The notes beneath the pieces were generated by a model. The model did not search any database, was not told where the DNA came from, and saw nothing but the letters and a program-made list of their open reading frames with translations. Of a stretch of DNA of 33,689 nucleotides, positions 6,923-12,811 are shown in pieces. The DNA is from a virus. The stretch is taken from positions 1 to 33,689 of IMG/VR virus record IMGVR_UViG_3300028025_000511. The stretch is one strand, 5' to 3'. The translations under genes were made by a program, and so were the position numbers. Within the stretch, counting starts at the first letter, position 1. Each line of letters opens with the position of its first letter.

Positions 6923-7223
6923 TTTCTTTAACGAACAATCCATTAGGCAAAAGCGTACCCCTACGATTCTTTATTTGGTCGTATGCAACTTCCATGCAGT
7001 CTACCAGATTGATGTCTTGCAAAGCGCAGTAATTAACAAGGCAGACCATGACATCACCAACAGCGTCCACAATAGCTTCCTTGTCCTTCTTAATGGTTGC
7101 ATCTGCTAGTTCTCCCATTTCTGACATTGCTTTTAGAAGCTGAACTTCTGGTGTACTGTTAGGAATAATCTTACGAGCCTCTGCCCATTGAATTATTTTT
7201 ATTTCTACATTTGCGTATGACAT
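6915..7223 (-). CDS. MazG-like nucleotide pyrophosphohydrolase
   Basis: 102 residues from the ATG at 7223, which has an AAAGGA site just upstream; an upstream in-frame start is less likely. The pattern EMGELADA at about 35-42, then EAIVDAVGDVMVCL (about 49-62), supplies the E-x2-E ... D-x2-D metal ligands of the MazG/all-alpha NTP-PPase fold. Such enzymes hydrolyse NTPs or dNTPs to monophosphates and may alter nucleotide pools or (p)ppGpp signalling during infection. It is the last gene of the leftward block. Confidence 0.8.
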   Translation of the reverse strand: MSYANVEIKIIQWAEARKIIPNSTPEVQLLKAMSEMGELADATIKKDKEAIVDAVGDVMVCLVNYCALQDINLVDCMEVAYDQIKNRRGTLLPNGLFVKETI

Positions 7224-7225
7224 AT

Positions 7226-7609
7226 CTATCCTTTTGAGTTTGCAAATTCGTACCACATCACATAAAAGTCTTTCAAGAAATCAAGACCCTCACCAATCTT
7301 TATGCACCTGCCTAACACTATCTGGAACACACTACCGACTTCTGTTTGTTCTTTGTCTGTGTTTCCAATAATGACCAGTACAGTAAATTTAGGCACTTGA
7401 GCAAAAGCCTGTAGTAACAACTCTTGCCCCTTTGCCATTTTCTCGTTTGGCTTTTTCCATTCACCAATTAAGAAGTGTCCTCTCCTCTCGCAAATCATGT
7501 CTATGTTGCTAGGCAAGAAGTTAGGATTGTTTTGTATCAACCTAGCGAAATCTCGGAAGTCTGTATGACTAGCCAGAGAATTTCGCATTTGATTAGGTGG
7601 GCTACTCAT
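7226..7609 (-). CDS. PD-(D/E)XK-like nuclease, putative
   Basis: 127 residues. The segment from N36 (IDMICERRGHFLIGEWK) gives Asp37, then Glu50-x-Lys52, followed by GQELLL with Gln62. This is the D...(E)-x-K...Q pattern of the PD-(D/E)XK nuclease fold. It sits beside an Erf annealing protein and an SSB-like protein, so a role in recombination or DNA end processing is likely. The start overlaps the stop of the 48-aa gene as ATGA. Assignment rests on the motif pattern only. Confidence 0.6.
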   Translation of the reverse strand: MSSPPNQMRNSLASHTDFRDFARLIQNNPNFLPSNIDMICERRGHFLIGEWKKPNEKMAKGQELLLQAFAQVPKFTVLVIIGNTDKEQTEVGSVFQIVLGRCIKIGEGLDFLKDFYVMWYEFANSKG

Positions 7610-7752
7610 GTTCGTCCGCTATTTCTAGCCACTTTCGCCCATAAATGGTGAAGCCTACTCGCTGCGTCTGTTTGCCACAAGGTGTTCCGAATGGCGAGGG
7701 CTATTACCTCCCTCCAGTATCCGCTTTCGGCTTCGTAATCAGAAAGGCGCAT
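7606..7752 (-). CDS. 48-residue protein of unknown function
   Basis: A short gene on the minus strand: MRLSDYEAESGYWREVIALA then IRNTLWQTDAASRLHHLWAK and VARNSGRT. It begins inside the end of the SSB-like gene (14-base overlap, different frame) and its stop overlaps the nuclease ATG. It fills the only gap between those two genes, which supports it. Helical, Trp-containing, no recognised domain. Confidence 0.6.
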   Translation of the reverse strand: MRLSDYEAESGYWREVIALAIRNTLWQTDAASRLHHLWAKVARNSGRT

Positions 7753-7981
7753 CGTCCTCAAATTCTTCTTGCTTTACCTTTTTCTTAGGTTGCACATCTG
7801 CGTTCTTATTCTTGACAGACAAAGACATGAACTTAGCACCATCTTTGCTGACCTTAATCCATGCAGATAGCCAGTAGTCTGTGCCATCTACGTTAATGCT
7901 TCCCTTGTAATCAGGGAATTTTGCATCGTCCTTGCGGTCATTCTTAAAGAGTGAGCCTCGATTTGTGTTGTCGTATTCCAT
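7739..7981 (-). CDS. Small single-stranded DNA-binding-like protein
   Basis: 80 residues. The N-terminal half MEYDNTNRGSLFKNDRKDD, then YKGSINVDGTDYWLSAWIKV and MSLSVKNKN, looks like a short beta-rich OB-type domain similar to DUF736-like phage proteins. The end is acidic and closes with FEDDAPF, much like the C-terminal tip of bacterial SSB that recruits repair proteins. Lying between Erf and a nuclease, it fits a recombination module. The fold is inferred from pattern. Confidence 0.65.
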   Translation of the reverse strand: MEYDNTNRGSLFKNDRKDDAKFPDYKGSINVDGTDYWLSAWIKVSKDGAKFMSLSVKNKNADVQPKKKVKQEEFEDDAPF

Positions 7982-7982
7982 A

Positions 7983-8585
7983 TTAACCTTTCGCTTTCTT
8001 AATTGCGCTTCTTACGTTACTTGGCATCAGAGTCCAAAGAGCAACCTTTTGGTCAGCCTCTAAGTTCTCTTTCTCCAACCTTACCCAAGCTGCCTTGGGG
8101 TCTTTCTCACAAATAGCAATTAGTTCAACTGCTAATTCGTCAAGATACCTTAATATTTCAATAGGTAATTCATCTTTGATGCCTTGTGCTGGTGTGATGA
8201 TTACAGCTTCCTTAGTAGGGGCAGCAGCATCAAAGCTATCGCTCTCTATAAGGTCACAGGCGCACATATAAAGGTATCTCCGTTGATACGTCTGACAGCC
8301 GCCAAGGGACTGGATAGGAGATGCGCCTTTCATATTTGACTCAACCATTGGGCTTGTAATCACAATGCAAGTGCCATCATCTACATCTGTAATTGTCAGG
8401 CTTGCGTATTCAGAATCAAAAGACACTACGCTGCACAAACCAATGCGATTAAAGATTGCGTTTACTTGAGGTAGAAAGTCTCCCAACTCAAAGTAATTGT
8501 AGCCAGCAAACTTGTTGTGACCAGACTTCTTGAGTGGCATTGATTGTAATTCCACTCGTGCTTGCATTAACTTCTTATGTACCAT
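7983..8585 (-). CDS. erf: Erf-family single-strand annealing protein
   Basis: 200 residues. The N-terminal two thirds match the ERF family: KKSGHNKFAGYNYFELGDFL (about 19-38), a GLCSVVSF strand, MKGASPIQSLGGCQTYQRRY (about 84-103) and LIESDSFD. Erf proteins form rings that anneal complementary single strands and support recombination or circularisation of phage DNA. The C-terminal part is helical and variable. The ATG overlaps the upstream TAA (TAATG). Confidence 0.88.
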   Translation of the reverse strand: MVHKKLMQARVELQSMPLKKSGHNKFAGYNYFELGDFLPQVNAIFNRIGLCSVVSFDSEYASLTITDVDDGTCIVITSPMVESNMKGASPIQSLGGCQTYQRRYLYMCACDLIESDSFDAAAPTKEAVIITPAQGIKDELPIEILRYLDELAVELIAICEKDPKAAWVRLEKENLEADQKVALWTLMPSNVRSAIKKAKG

Positions 8586-8755
8586 TATTCTTCCTTTAAA
8601 TATTCTTCAATCATTGCTTCTTTGTCTTCTTCATAGAGGTCTTCAAACTCTACAAAGTGGTTCTCTGAACAGCAAGAGCCGTAGGTCTTTGGTTCAGTAC
8701 AGTAAACACAATACAGGCCGTGTGATAAGTCCTTGATTGCGTCTTCTCTGGTCAT
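8585..8755 (-). CDS. 56-residue Cys-rich acidic protein, unknown
   Basis: MTREDAIKDLSHGLYCVYCT, then EPKTYGSCCSENHF and an acidic tail ending EEYLKEE. A C-x2-C pair followed by CC could bind one zinc ion. It overlaps the upstream gene by 4 bases and couples to erf by TAATG, so it belongs to the leftward operon. Function unknown; a small zinc-binding regulator or inhibitor is one possibility. Confidence 0.65.
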   Translation of the reverse strand: MTREDAIKDLSHGLYCVYCTEPKTYGSCCSENHFVEFEDLYEEDKEAMIEEYLKEE

Positions 8756-8910
8756 TGGATTCTGCCAATCTGTTTAGCAACTAACCATTTGTCGCCAAGT
8801 TTAAGAACTGCCCTGACCCACTTGCGTTGGTTGTACTGGTTAACTTGTTGTGGAACTAAACTGTTGTTGTACAGTTGACGAGCCTTGCGTCTGAGTTGTT
8901 CTGTTTGCAT
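8752..8910 (-). CDS. 52-residue basic protein, unknown
   Basis: The start chosen is the ATG at 8910, which has GGAGAGG directly upstream. Reads MQTEQLRRKARQLYNNSLVP then QQVNQYNQRKWVRAVLKLGD and ends QIGRIQ. Rich in Arg/Lys/Gln, so possible nucleic-acid or protein binding. Coupled on both sides by 3-4 base overlaps within the leftward operon. No domain recognised. Confidence 0.6.
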   Translation of the reverse strand: MQTEQLRRKARQLYNNSLVPQQVNQYNQRKWVRAVLKLGDKWLVAKQIGRIQ

Positions 8911-8990
8911 TAGCCTCTCCATGCCAACATTACACCGATACCGCCAAAGATGATGACAGCGAGTGTCCATTCAATTAACTTTTCTTTCAT
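8910..8990 (-). CDS. 26-residue membrane peptide, first gene of leftward operon
   Basis: MKEKLIEWTLAVIIFGGIGV then MLAWRG, a single hydrophobic helix with charged ends. It has a good AAGGA site and follows the conserved leader that also precedes the gene at 12554. Its stop overlaps the next ATG (TAATG). As the first translated peptide of the early leftward transcript it could be a small membrane effector, or partly serve to couple translation of the genes behind it. Confidence 0.6.
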   Translation of the reverse strand: MKEKLIEWTLAVIIFGGIGVMLAWRG

Positions 8991-9034
8991 TTGCTTTTCC
9001 TTAAAAGTACCCTCACGATTTGTTTGGGCTGACG
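8991..9034 (-). promoter_or_regulatory. 5' leader of leftward operon, repeated at 12512-12553
   Basis: Read on the minus strand, the segment starts near the expected transcription start, with TCAGCCCAA, and includes AGGGTACTTTTAAGGA (8998-9013) with the ribosome binding site. The same leader occurs on the plus strand before 12554: 31 of 35 positions from TCAGCCC to AAGGA are identical, with no gaps. A weak GCCC/GGGT stem can form. A shared RNA-level control element is the likely meaning. Confidence 0.7.
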
Positions 9035-9036
9035 TT

Positions 9037-9070
9037 AGTATATCAAACTTAACAAGATATTTTCTAGGTG
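9037..9070 (-). promoter_or_regulatory. Leftward early promoter
   Basis: Minus strand -10 TATACT at 9042-9037 preceded by TG (TGATATACT, extended -10). Eighteen bases upstream lies TAGAAA within CACCTAGA (9070-9063). CACCTAGA and the -10 occur at the same offsets from the ATG as in the promoter before 12554. It should drive 8990 to 6915. Confidence 0.65.
9040..9060. promoter_or_regulatory. Dyad, candidate operator
   Basis: ATATC, 11 bases, GATAT: a perfect 5-bp inverted repeat overlapping the leftward -10 and its spacer. A further pair AACTTA (9046) / TAAGTT (9078) lies in the same divergent region. The Cro-like protein encoded at 9116 is the natural candidate to bind here. The sequence evidence is modest. 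Confidence 0.35.
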
Positions 9071-9081
9071 GTTTCCCTAAG

Positions 9082-9109
9082 TTAAACATTTTGTTGATTT
9101 TGCTATACT
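9082..9109 (+). promoter_or_regulatory. Rightward early promoter, extended -10
   Basis: TGCTATACT (extended -10, hexamer 9104-9109) with a weak TTAAAC 16 bases upstream. Transcription would start at about 9116, the A of the ATG of the Cro-like gene. No spaced Shine-Dalgarno exists, so the message is probably leaderless. Confidence 0.6.
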
Positions 9110-9115
9110 CGAAGG

Positions 9116-9268
9116 ATGGATAAACAAACCGCTATCACACTTGCTGGCTCACAGAGTGAGCTTGCCAGAATCCTCGGCATAACTCGGGCTGCTGTCTTCT
9201 TATGGAAGAAAATCCCTCAGTTACGCATTTATCAACTCAAAGAACTCAGACCAGATTGGTTTAAATGA
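9116..9268 (+). CDS. Cro-like DNA-binding regulator
   Basis: 50 residues. The segment GSQSELARILGITRAAVFLW (11-30) is a helix-turn-helix closely patterned like P22 Cro/YdaS-type regulators, and the rest (KKIPQLRIYQLKELRPDWFK) completes a minimal Cro fold. It is the first gene after the divergent control region, where Cro genes sit, so it probably represses the divergent promoters as infection proceeds. The ATG directly follows the promoter without a leader. No CI-type repressor partner is visible. Coupled to the next gene by ATGA. Confidence 0.8.
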   Translation: MDKQTAITLAGSQSELARILGITRAAVFLWKKIPQLRIYQLKELRPDWFK

Positions 9269-9612
9269 CTCAAGCACAAGTAATCAAAGCCCTCCAGAAC
9301 GGCCCATTGACTTCACACGAAGTAGCTAACCTGACTGGTATGCCACAAGCCACAGTCCTGTCAACAGCCAAGAAACTGCGTAGCCTAGGCAAGCTGTCAA
9401 CAGAGCAGGTCAAGGTAGGCAGACATTGGGTTGCTCAATACACCTTGGCTGACAATGAAATAGAAAAGCAAGACAGCAATGTAAAAATCATCTGTGGCAT
9501 CAAGACCTATGGCATCTTTACAAAAGCTGAGTATGCTGTGATGAAACAACAAGCCACTCGATTGCTTGGCAAACAAGGTAAAAAAGAAATCACTAACAAT
9601 CAATTTATTTGA
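9265..9612 (+). CDS. Winged-helix DNA-binding protein
   Basis: 115 residues. The N-terminal 60 residues form a clear winged helix: MTQAQVIKALQNGPLTSHEV, LTGMPQATVLSTAKKLRSLG as the recognition unit, and a wing QVKVGRHWVAQYTL. The C-terminal half is unassigned and includes GIKTYGIFTKAEYAVMKQQ. It may be an early transcription regulator or help load replication proteins, given the Cro-like gene before it and the replication gene after it. Confidence 0.7.
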   Translation: MTQAQVIKALQNGPLTSHEVANLTGMPQATVLSTAKKLRSLGKLSTEQVKVGRHWVAQYTLADNEIEKQDSNVKIICGIKTYGIFTKAEYAVMKQQATRLLGKQGKKEITNNQFI

Positions 9613-9635
9613 TACAATAATTTGAAACACGGCTA

Positions 9636-9657
9636 GGTGGGGGGTAGCTACCCCACC
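9636..9657. promoter_or_regulatory. GC-rich hairpin before the replication gene
   Basis: GGTGGGG and CCCCACC flank an 8-base loop; alternatively GGGGTAGCTACCCC (9641-9654) is a perfect 14-bp palindrome, so two pairings compete. No T-run follows, so it is not a normal intrinsic terminator. It may stabilise the downstream message, pause transcription or bind a dimeric protein. Confidence 0.5.
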
Positions 9658-9721
9658 GAAAAGAGTTCCTCCCTCTCCTGCCGCAGTTTCTTTCAAGGGA
9701 GTGGTTTAAAAGGTGAGTTAT

Positions 9722-10504
9722 ATGCATTACTACCAGCATCATATTGGTGATTTCATCAAGGACACATCGTTCCTAACCAATGAAGAAATCGGAATTTATC
9801 TCAAGTTAATTTGGCTTTACTACGACACAGAAAAGCCATTGCCAAACAATCTATTTGAGCTTGGCATGAAGACAGCAACTAGAGACAACCAAGTTGTTCT
9901 TGAAGGCTTGCTAGAAATGTTTTTTGTTTTAGATGAAGAAAATAATTGCTGGCATCACAACAGGTGCGATAAAGAAATTGAACACTATAAACAGCAATTA
10001 ACTACTGCTTCTAAAGCTGGAAAAGCATCGGCACTTAAACGAGCGATGAACAAGAATTCAACGAGCGTTGAACAGCCGTTAAACGAGTGTTCAACAGAAG
10101 TTCAACCAACCAATAACCAACAACCATTAACCAAGAACCAAGAGAAGAAGACACTCGGCAAACGCCTCGCTAATGATTTGGTTTTGTCAGATGAGTGGAA
10201 AGAATTTTGTGTCAATGAAAGACCAGAGTTAAATCCTGTTCAAACATTCGATAAGTTCAAGGATTACTGGATAGCCCAAGCAGGTCAGAAGGGTGTGAAG
10301 CTAGACTGGTTTGCTACATGGCGTAATTGGGTACGCAACACAAACGCACCTAAACAAAATCCTGCTGACATTGTTAGGCTCACAGTTCCATCAAAGAATG
10401 AGCCTGACCCTGCACTTGAGAAAATCAAAGCTGACGAAAAGAAGGCAGTTCCAATTCCACTAGAGGTTTTGGCAAGAATGGCTCAATTAAGGAGTAAAGC
10501 ATGA
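9722..10504 (+). CDS. DUF1376-type replication initiation protein
   Basis: 260 residues from the ATG at 9722, chosen because AAGGTGAG precedes it at good spacing (a GTG at 9713 lies within that site). The N-terminus MHYYQHHIGDFIKDTSFLTN ... EIGIYLKLIWLYYDTEKPLP is the DUF1376/YdaU pattern found in phage replication proteins. A low-complexity Asn/Gln/Thr linker (about 105-145) follows, then a C-terminal domain with EWKEFCVNERPELNP and DWFATWRNWVRN, typical of replication O-like proteins. The linker DNA carries three 22-bp tandem repeats, a candidate origin. It probably recruits the host helicase. Confidence 0.8.
   Translation: MHYYQHHIGDFIKDTSFLTNEEIGIYLKLIWLYYDTEKPLPNNLFELGMKTATRDNQVVLEGLLEMFFVLDEENNCWHHNRCDKEIEHYKQQLTTASKAGKASALKRAMNKNSTSVEQPLNECSTEVQPTNNQQPLTKNQEKKTLGKRLANDLVLSDEWKEFCVNERPELNPVQTFDKFKDYWIAQAGQKGVKLDWFATWRNWVRNTNAPKQNPADIVRLTVPSKNEPDPALEKIKADEKKAVPIPLEVLARMAQLRSKA
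10038..10103 (+). repeat. Three tandem 22-bp repeats, candidate origin iterons
   Basis: Copies at 10038-10059, 10060-10081 and 10082-10103 share AACGAG.G.T.AACA....TT, with 16-17 of 22 bases identical between pairs. The period of 22 is not a multiple of three, so each copy is read in a different frame and the repeat cannot be kept for the protein sequence. The cores show partial dyad symmetry (AACGAGCGTT). An A/C-rich, AT-leaning stretch follows. The location inside the replication gene parallels the lambda origin inside O. Confidence 0.6.
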
Positions 10505-11409
10505 ATAAGATTGAATTTGGTGATTGCAGAGAAACAATGCGTAAATGGGCTACGCAAGGAATTAAGGCGCAAACTTGTGTAACAAGTCCTCCTTACTATG
10601 GTTTGCGTGACTATGGGCATGAAGGTCAAATTGGTCTTGAAGAAACACCAGAGGAATATATCAAGCAAATGGTAGAAGTTTTCCGATGTGTTTGGGATGT
10701 GCTTGAGGATGATGGAACACTTTGGGTAAACATTGGTGATAGCTATGCTGGTAACAATTCAAGAGCATCAAACAATGGTCGTGCTGGATTTGGTAATGCT
10801 AGAGAAAAAGTAGTTAACAGGACTGGTGAAGGTCTAAAAACTAAAGACTTGATTGGTATTCCTTGGATGCTTGCATTTGCTTTAAGAGCAGATGGCTGGT
10901 TTTTGCGTCAAGACATTATTTGGCATAAACCAAACCCAATGCCTGAGTCTGTGCAGGATAGATGCACAAAAGCCCATGAATATATTTTCTTGTTAAGCAA
11001 ATCACAGAAATATTACTATGACCATGAGGCAATTAAAGACCCTGTTAAAGATGATTGGGGTACAAGAGATAGAGCCAATGGTAAATATCACAATGAAGGA
11101 AGTGGATTACAGCCTCATAGTGGTTTAGAAAAGTCATATGAGATGGCAAACAAAAGAAGTGTTTGGAGTGTTCCTGTAAAACCATATACAGGCGCACACT
11201 TTGCTGTTTTCCCAAGTGAACTTATTGAGCCTTGCATACTTGCTGGCGCACCTGTTGGTGGAATTGTTTTAGACCCTTTTATGGGTTCTGGAACAACAGC
11301 ACAAGTTGCTCAAGACCTTGGCAGGAAATACCTTGGATGCGAGTTAAATACTGAGTATGGAAAACTTCAACAAAAAAGATTGGCACAACAATCATTGGAG
11401 TTGATATGA
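10501..11409 (+). CDS. DNA methyltransferase, beta class (N4-C or N6-A)
   Basis: 302 residues. The catalytic motif TSPPYYGLRDYG is at about 28-39, and the AdoMet-binding motif LDPFMGSGTTAQVA comes near the C-terminus (about 257-270), so the order is catalytic, target recognition, AdoMet-binding (beta class). The SPPY form is often seen in N4-cytosine enzymes, but N6-adenine is also possible. No restriction endonuclease lies beside it, so it is an orphan that probably protects phage DNA or marks it for replication or packaging. ATGA coupled on both sides. Confidence 0.92.
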   Translation: MNKIEFGDCRETMRKWATQGIKAQTCVTSPPYYGLRDYGHEGQIGLEETPEEYIKQMVEVFRCVWDVLEDDGTLWVNIGDSYAGNNSRASNNGRAGFGNAREKVVNRTGEGLKTKDLIGIPWMLAFALRADGWFLRQDIIWHKPNPMPESVQDRCTKAHEYIFLLSKSQKYYYDHEAIKDPVKDDWGTRDRANGKYHNEGSGLQPHSGLEKSYEMANKRSVWSVPVKPYTGAHFAVFPSELIEPCILAGAPVGGIVLDPFMGSGTTAQVAQDLGRKYLGCELNTEYGKLQQKRLAQQSLELI

Positions 11410-11513
11410 ACTACTACGAAGCAATGAGACTTTTGGACAAGGTGCGTGAAGGCGTACCATTTCCGATACACCTGATAAACAAAGCATTGGAACTGACTGG
11501 TGACTTGGAGTAG
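11406..11513 (+). CDS. 35-residue protein of unknown function
   Basis: MNYYEAMRLLDKVREGVPFP then IHLINKALELTGDLE. A compact helical peptide with PFP and ALELTGDL features, translationally coupled to the methyltransferase by ATGA and overlapped at its end by the next gene. It may be a small partner peptide. Function unknown. Confidence 0.6.
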   Translation: MNYYEAMRLLDKVREGVPFPIHLINKALELTGDLE

Positions 11514-11712
11514 AAGAAATATTCAAGGCCCAAGCGATAGGGTAATTCTTGAGCAAGCAGAGGCTCGAGAACTCTATCGTAATTGGGAATGGTCAAAGAA
11601 TCGTGACCTGATTCGTGCAAGGCTTGAAAGAGCAGAACGAATTTATGGGACTGGTGCTAGAGACAGAATTCGTGCGTACATGGCACAAATGAGAGAAGGA
11701 ACACTTGAATGA
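11500..11712 (+). CDS. 70-residue Arg-rich protein, unknown
   Basis: Starts at GTG (11500) inside the end of the 35-aa gene and ends overlapping the RusA-like start (ATGA). Reads MTWSRRNIQGPSDRVILEQA and is rich in Arg and Glu, mostly helical. The charge pattern and the position before a resolvase gene suggest nucleic-acid association, but no domain is recognised. Confidence 0.65.
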   Translation: MTWSRRNIQGPSDRVILEQAEARELYRNWEWSKNRDLIRARLERAERIYGTGARDRIRAYMAQMREGTLE

Positions 11713-12137
11713 CATTCATAGTCACATTTAAGGTTGAAGGCAACCCTGTTGGCAAACAAAGAGCAAGGTATGCCAAACGTGGAAACTTTGTCCAAACTTA
11801 CACACCTGAGAAAACCAGAACATACGAATCTTTGATTAAAGACTCAGCAAAGCAAGCAATGGGGTCTTCCGAGCCTTTAGAGACCCCTGTAAGCCTTTAT
11901 TTATACATCCGAGTGCCAATTCCTGCATCTACTACAAAAAAGCGTTTGGAGGCCATTGCTAAAGGCGATGAAAAGCCAATCAAAAAACCTGATGCTTCCA
12001 ATATTTTGAAAAGCATAGAAGACGGAATGAATGGTGTTGTTTACAAGGATGATTCGCAGATTGTGAATATCCATGTGACTAAGGTTTACTCTAGTCAAGC
12101 TGGTGTGGATATTTGCGTCAAGGAGTGTCTTGAATGA
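11709..12137 (+). CDS. rusA: RusA-family Holliday junction resolvase
   Basis: 142 residues. Starts with a strand containing GNPVGKQRARYAKRG (11-25), the basic N-terminal motif of RusA, and carries KKPDASNILKSIEDGMNGVV (92-111) followed by YKDDSQI. These give the acidic metal ligands D95, D105 and D114/D115 of RusA endonucleases, which cut Holliday junctions symmetrically. In phages RusA debranches recombination and replication intermediates before packaging, which fits the Erf protein in the leftward operon. Confidence 0.92.
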   Translation: MTFIVTFKVEGNPVGKQRARYAKRGNFVQTYTPEKTRTYESLIKDSAKQAMGSSEPLETPVSLYLYIRVPIPASTTKKRLEAIAKGDEKPIKKPDASNILKSIEDGMNGVVYKDDSQIVNIHVTKVYSSQAGVDICVKECLE

Positions 12138-12466
12138 AAGCCCCTTACAAAGCCATTGAATACATCATTGAAAATTCATGCAAATATGCGGAAGCTAAAG
12201 CACAAAGAATCTACCTTGAGGAATTCAGAAAGACTAAAAAAGCCTTGTTGATGAAAGATGCGTTATCCAGAGGTATTGATTCTGCTGTTGCTCAAGAGCG
12301 TGAAGCCTATGCACACCTTGAATACGCTGACCTGCTCAAAGGTTTGATGGTTGCCATTGAGAAAGAAGAAACTTTAAAGTGGATGCTTGTTGCTGCCCAG
12401 ATGAAAGCTGACATTTGGAGAAGTGAGCAAGCTAGTGAGCGTCTTGGCGTAAAAACCACAGAGTAG
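12134..12466 (+). CDS. Helical protein of unknown function next to RusA
   Basis: 110 residues, all-helical: MKAPYKAIEYIIENSCKYAE, a basic stretch, then EREAYAHLEYADLLKGLMVA and a C-terminal helix with MKADIWRSEQASERLG. I have seen such proteins next to rusA in other phages but know no function. ATGA overlap with rusA; the last gene before the promoter at 12474. Confidence 0.7.
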   Translation: MKAPYKAIEYIIENSCKYAEAKAQRIYLEEFRKTKKALLMKDALSRGIDSAVAQEREAYAHLEYADLLKGLMVAIEKEETLKWMLVAAQMKADIWRSEQASERLGVKTTE

Positions 12467-12473
12467 GTATAAA

Positions 12474-12507
12474 CACCTAGACAATTGTGTTGAGAAAACT
12501 ATACAAT
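12474..12507 (+). promoter_or_regulatory. Second rightward early promoter
   Basis: TAGACA (12478-12483, five of six bases of the -35 consensus), 18-base spacer, -10 TACAAT (12502-12507, five of six). It lies in a real gap between genes. CACCTAGA at its upstream edge and the leader behind it repeat the leftward promoter region base for base in spacing. Confidence 0.7.
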
Positions 12508-12511
12508 GCAC

Positions 12512-12553
12512 TCAGCCCAAGCAATTCGCAAGGGTACTTTTAAGGACTAAGCA
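12512..12553 (+). promoter_or_regulatory. 5' leader of 12554 operon, repeat of the leftward leader
   Basis: From TCAGCCCAA to AAGGA (12512-12546), 31 of 35 bases match the minus-strand leader at 9032-8998. The 16-base block AGGGTACTTTTAAGGA (12531-12546) is identical and contains the ribosome binding site. The distance from the -10 and to the ATG is the same in both copies. Confidence 0.7.
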
Positions 12554-12811
12554 ATGAAATACGAATTTGACACAACTGTTGGTGAAGGCTCTGTAGTAGT
12601 TACTGTTGTCATGGAATACGACACAGATTCAGAAGGCATCTATGGCGAGAACATTGAAGACATTATTTACGAGAAGGTAAGTGTGCTTGGCCTGTTCTCT
12701 GCTGAACAATACAAAGAACTTGAGATAGAAGGCTGTATGCGTCTTTCTAAACACATCTTGGATGAAGCAGACCACTCTGTATCTGTTGAATACGATATGA
12801 GGAATGTATGA
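12554..12811 (+). CDS. 85-residue acidic protein, unknown
   Basis: Begins MKYEFDTTVGEGSVVVTVVM, beta-rich and strongly acidic, with IEDIIYEKVSVLGLFSAEQY in the middle. First gene after the repeated promoter-leader, so one of the most directly controlled early products. The acidity could suit a DNA-mimic or inhibitor, but that is a guess. Coupled to the next gene by ATGA. Confidence 0.7.
   Translation: MKYEFDTTVGEGSVVVTVVMEYDTDSEGIYGENIEDIIYEKVSVLGLFSAEQYKELEIEGCMRLSKHILDEADHSVSVEYDMRNV

Noticed and set aside
10038-10103. CRISPR-like array
   Set aside because: The repeats are directly adjacent with no spacers, only three copies, and lie inside a coding gene.
12506-12550. 14-codon leader peptide before 12554
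   Set aside because: Its ATG overlaps the -10 box and would lie upstream of the expected transcription start. The matching leader copy before 8990 does not preserve this frame.
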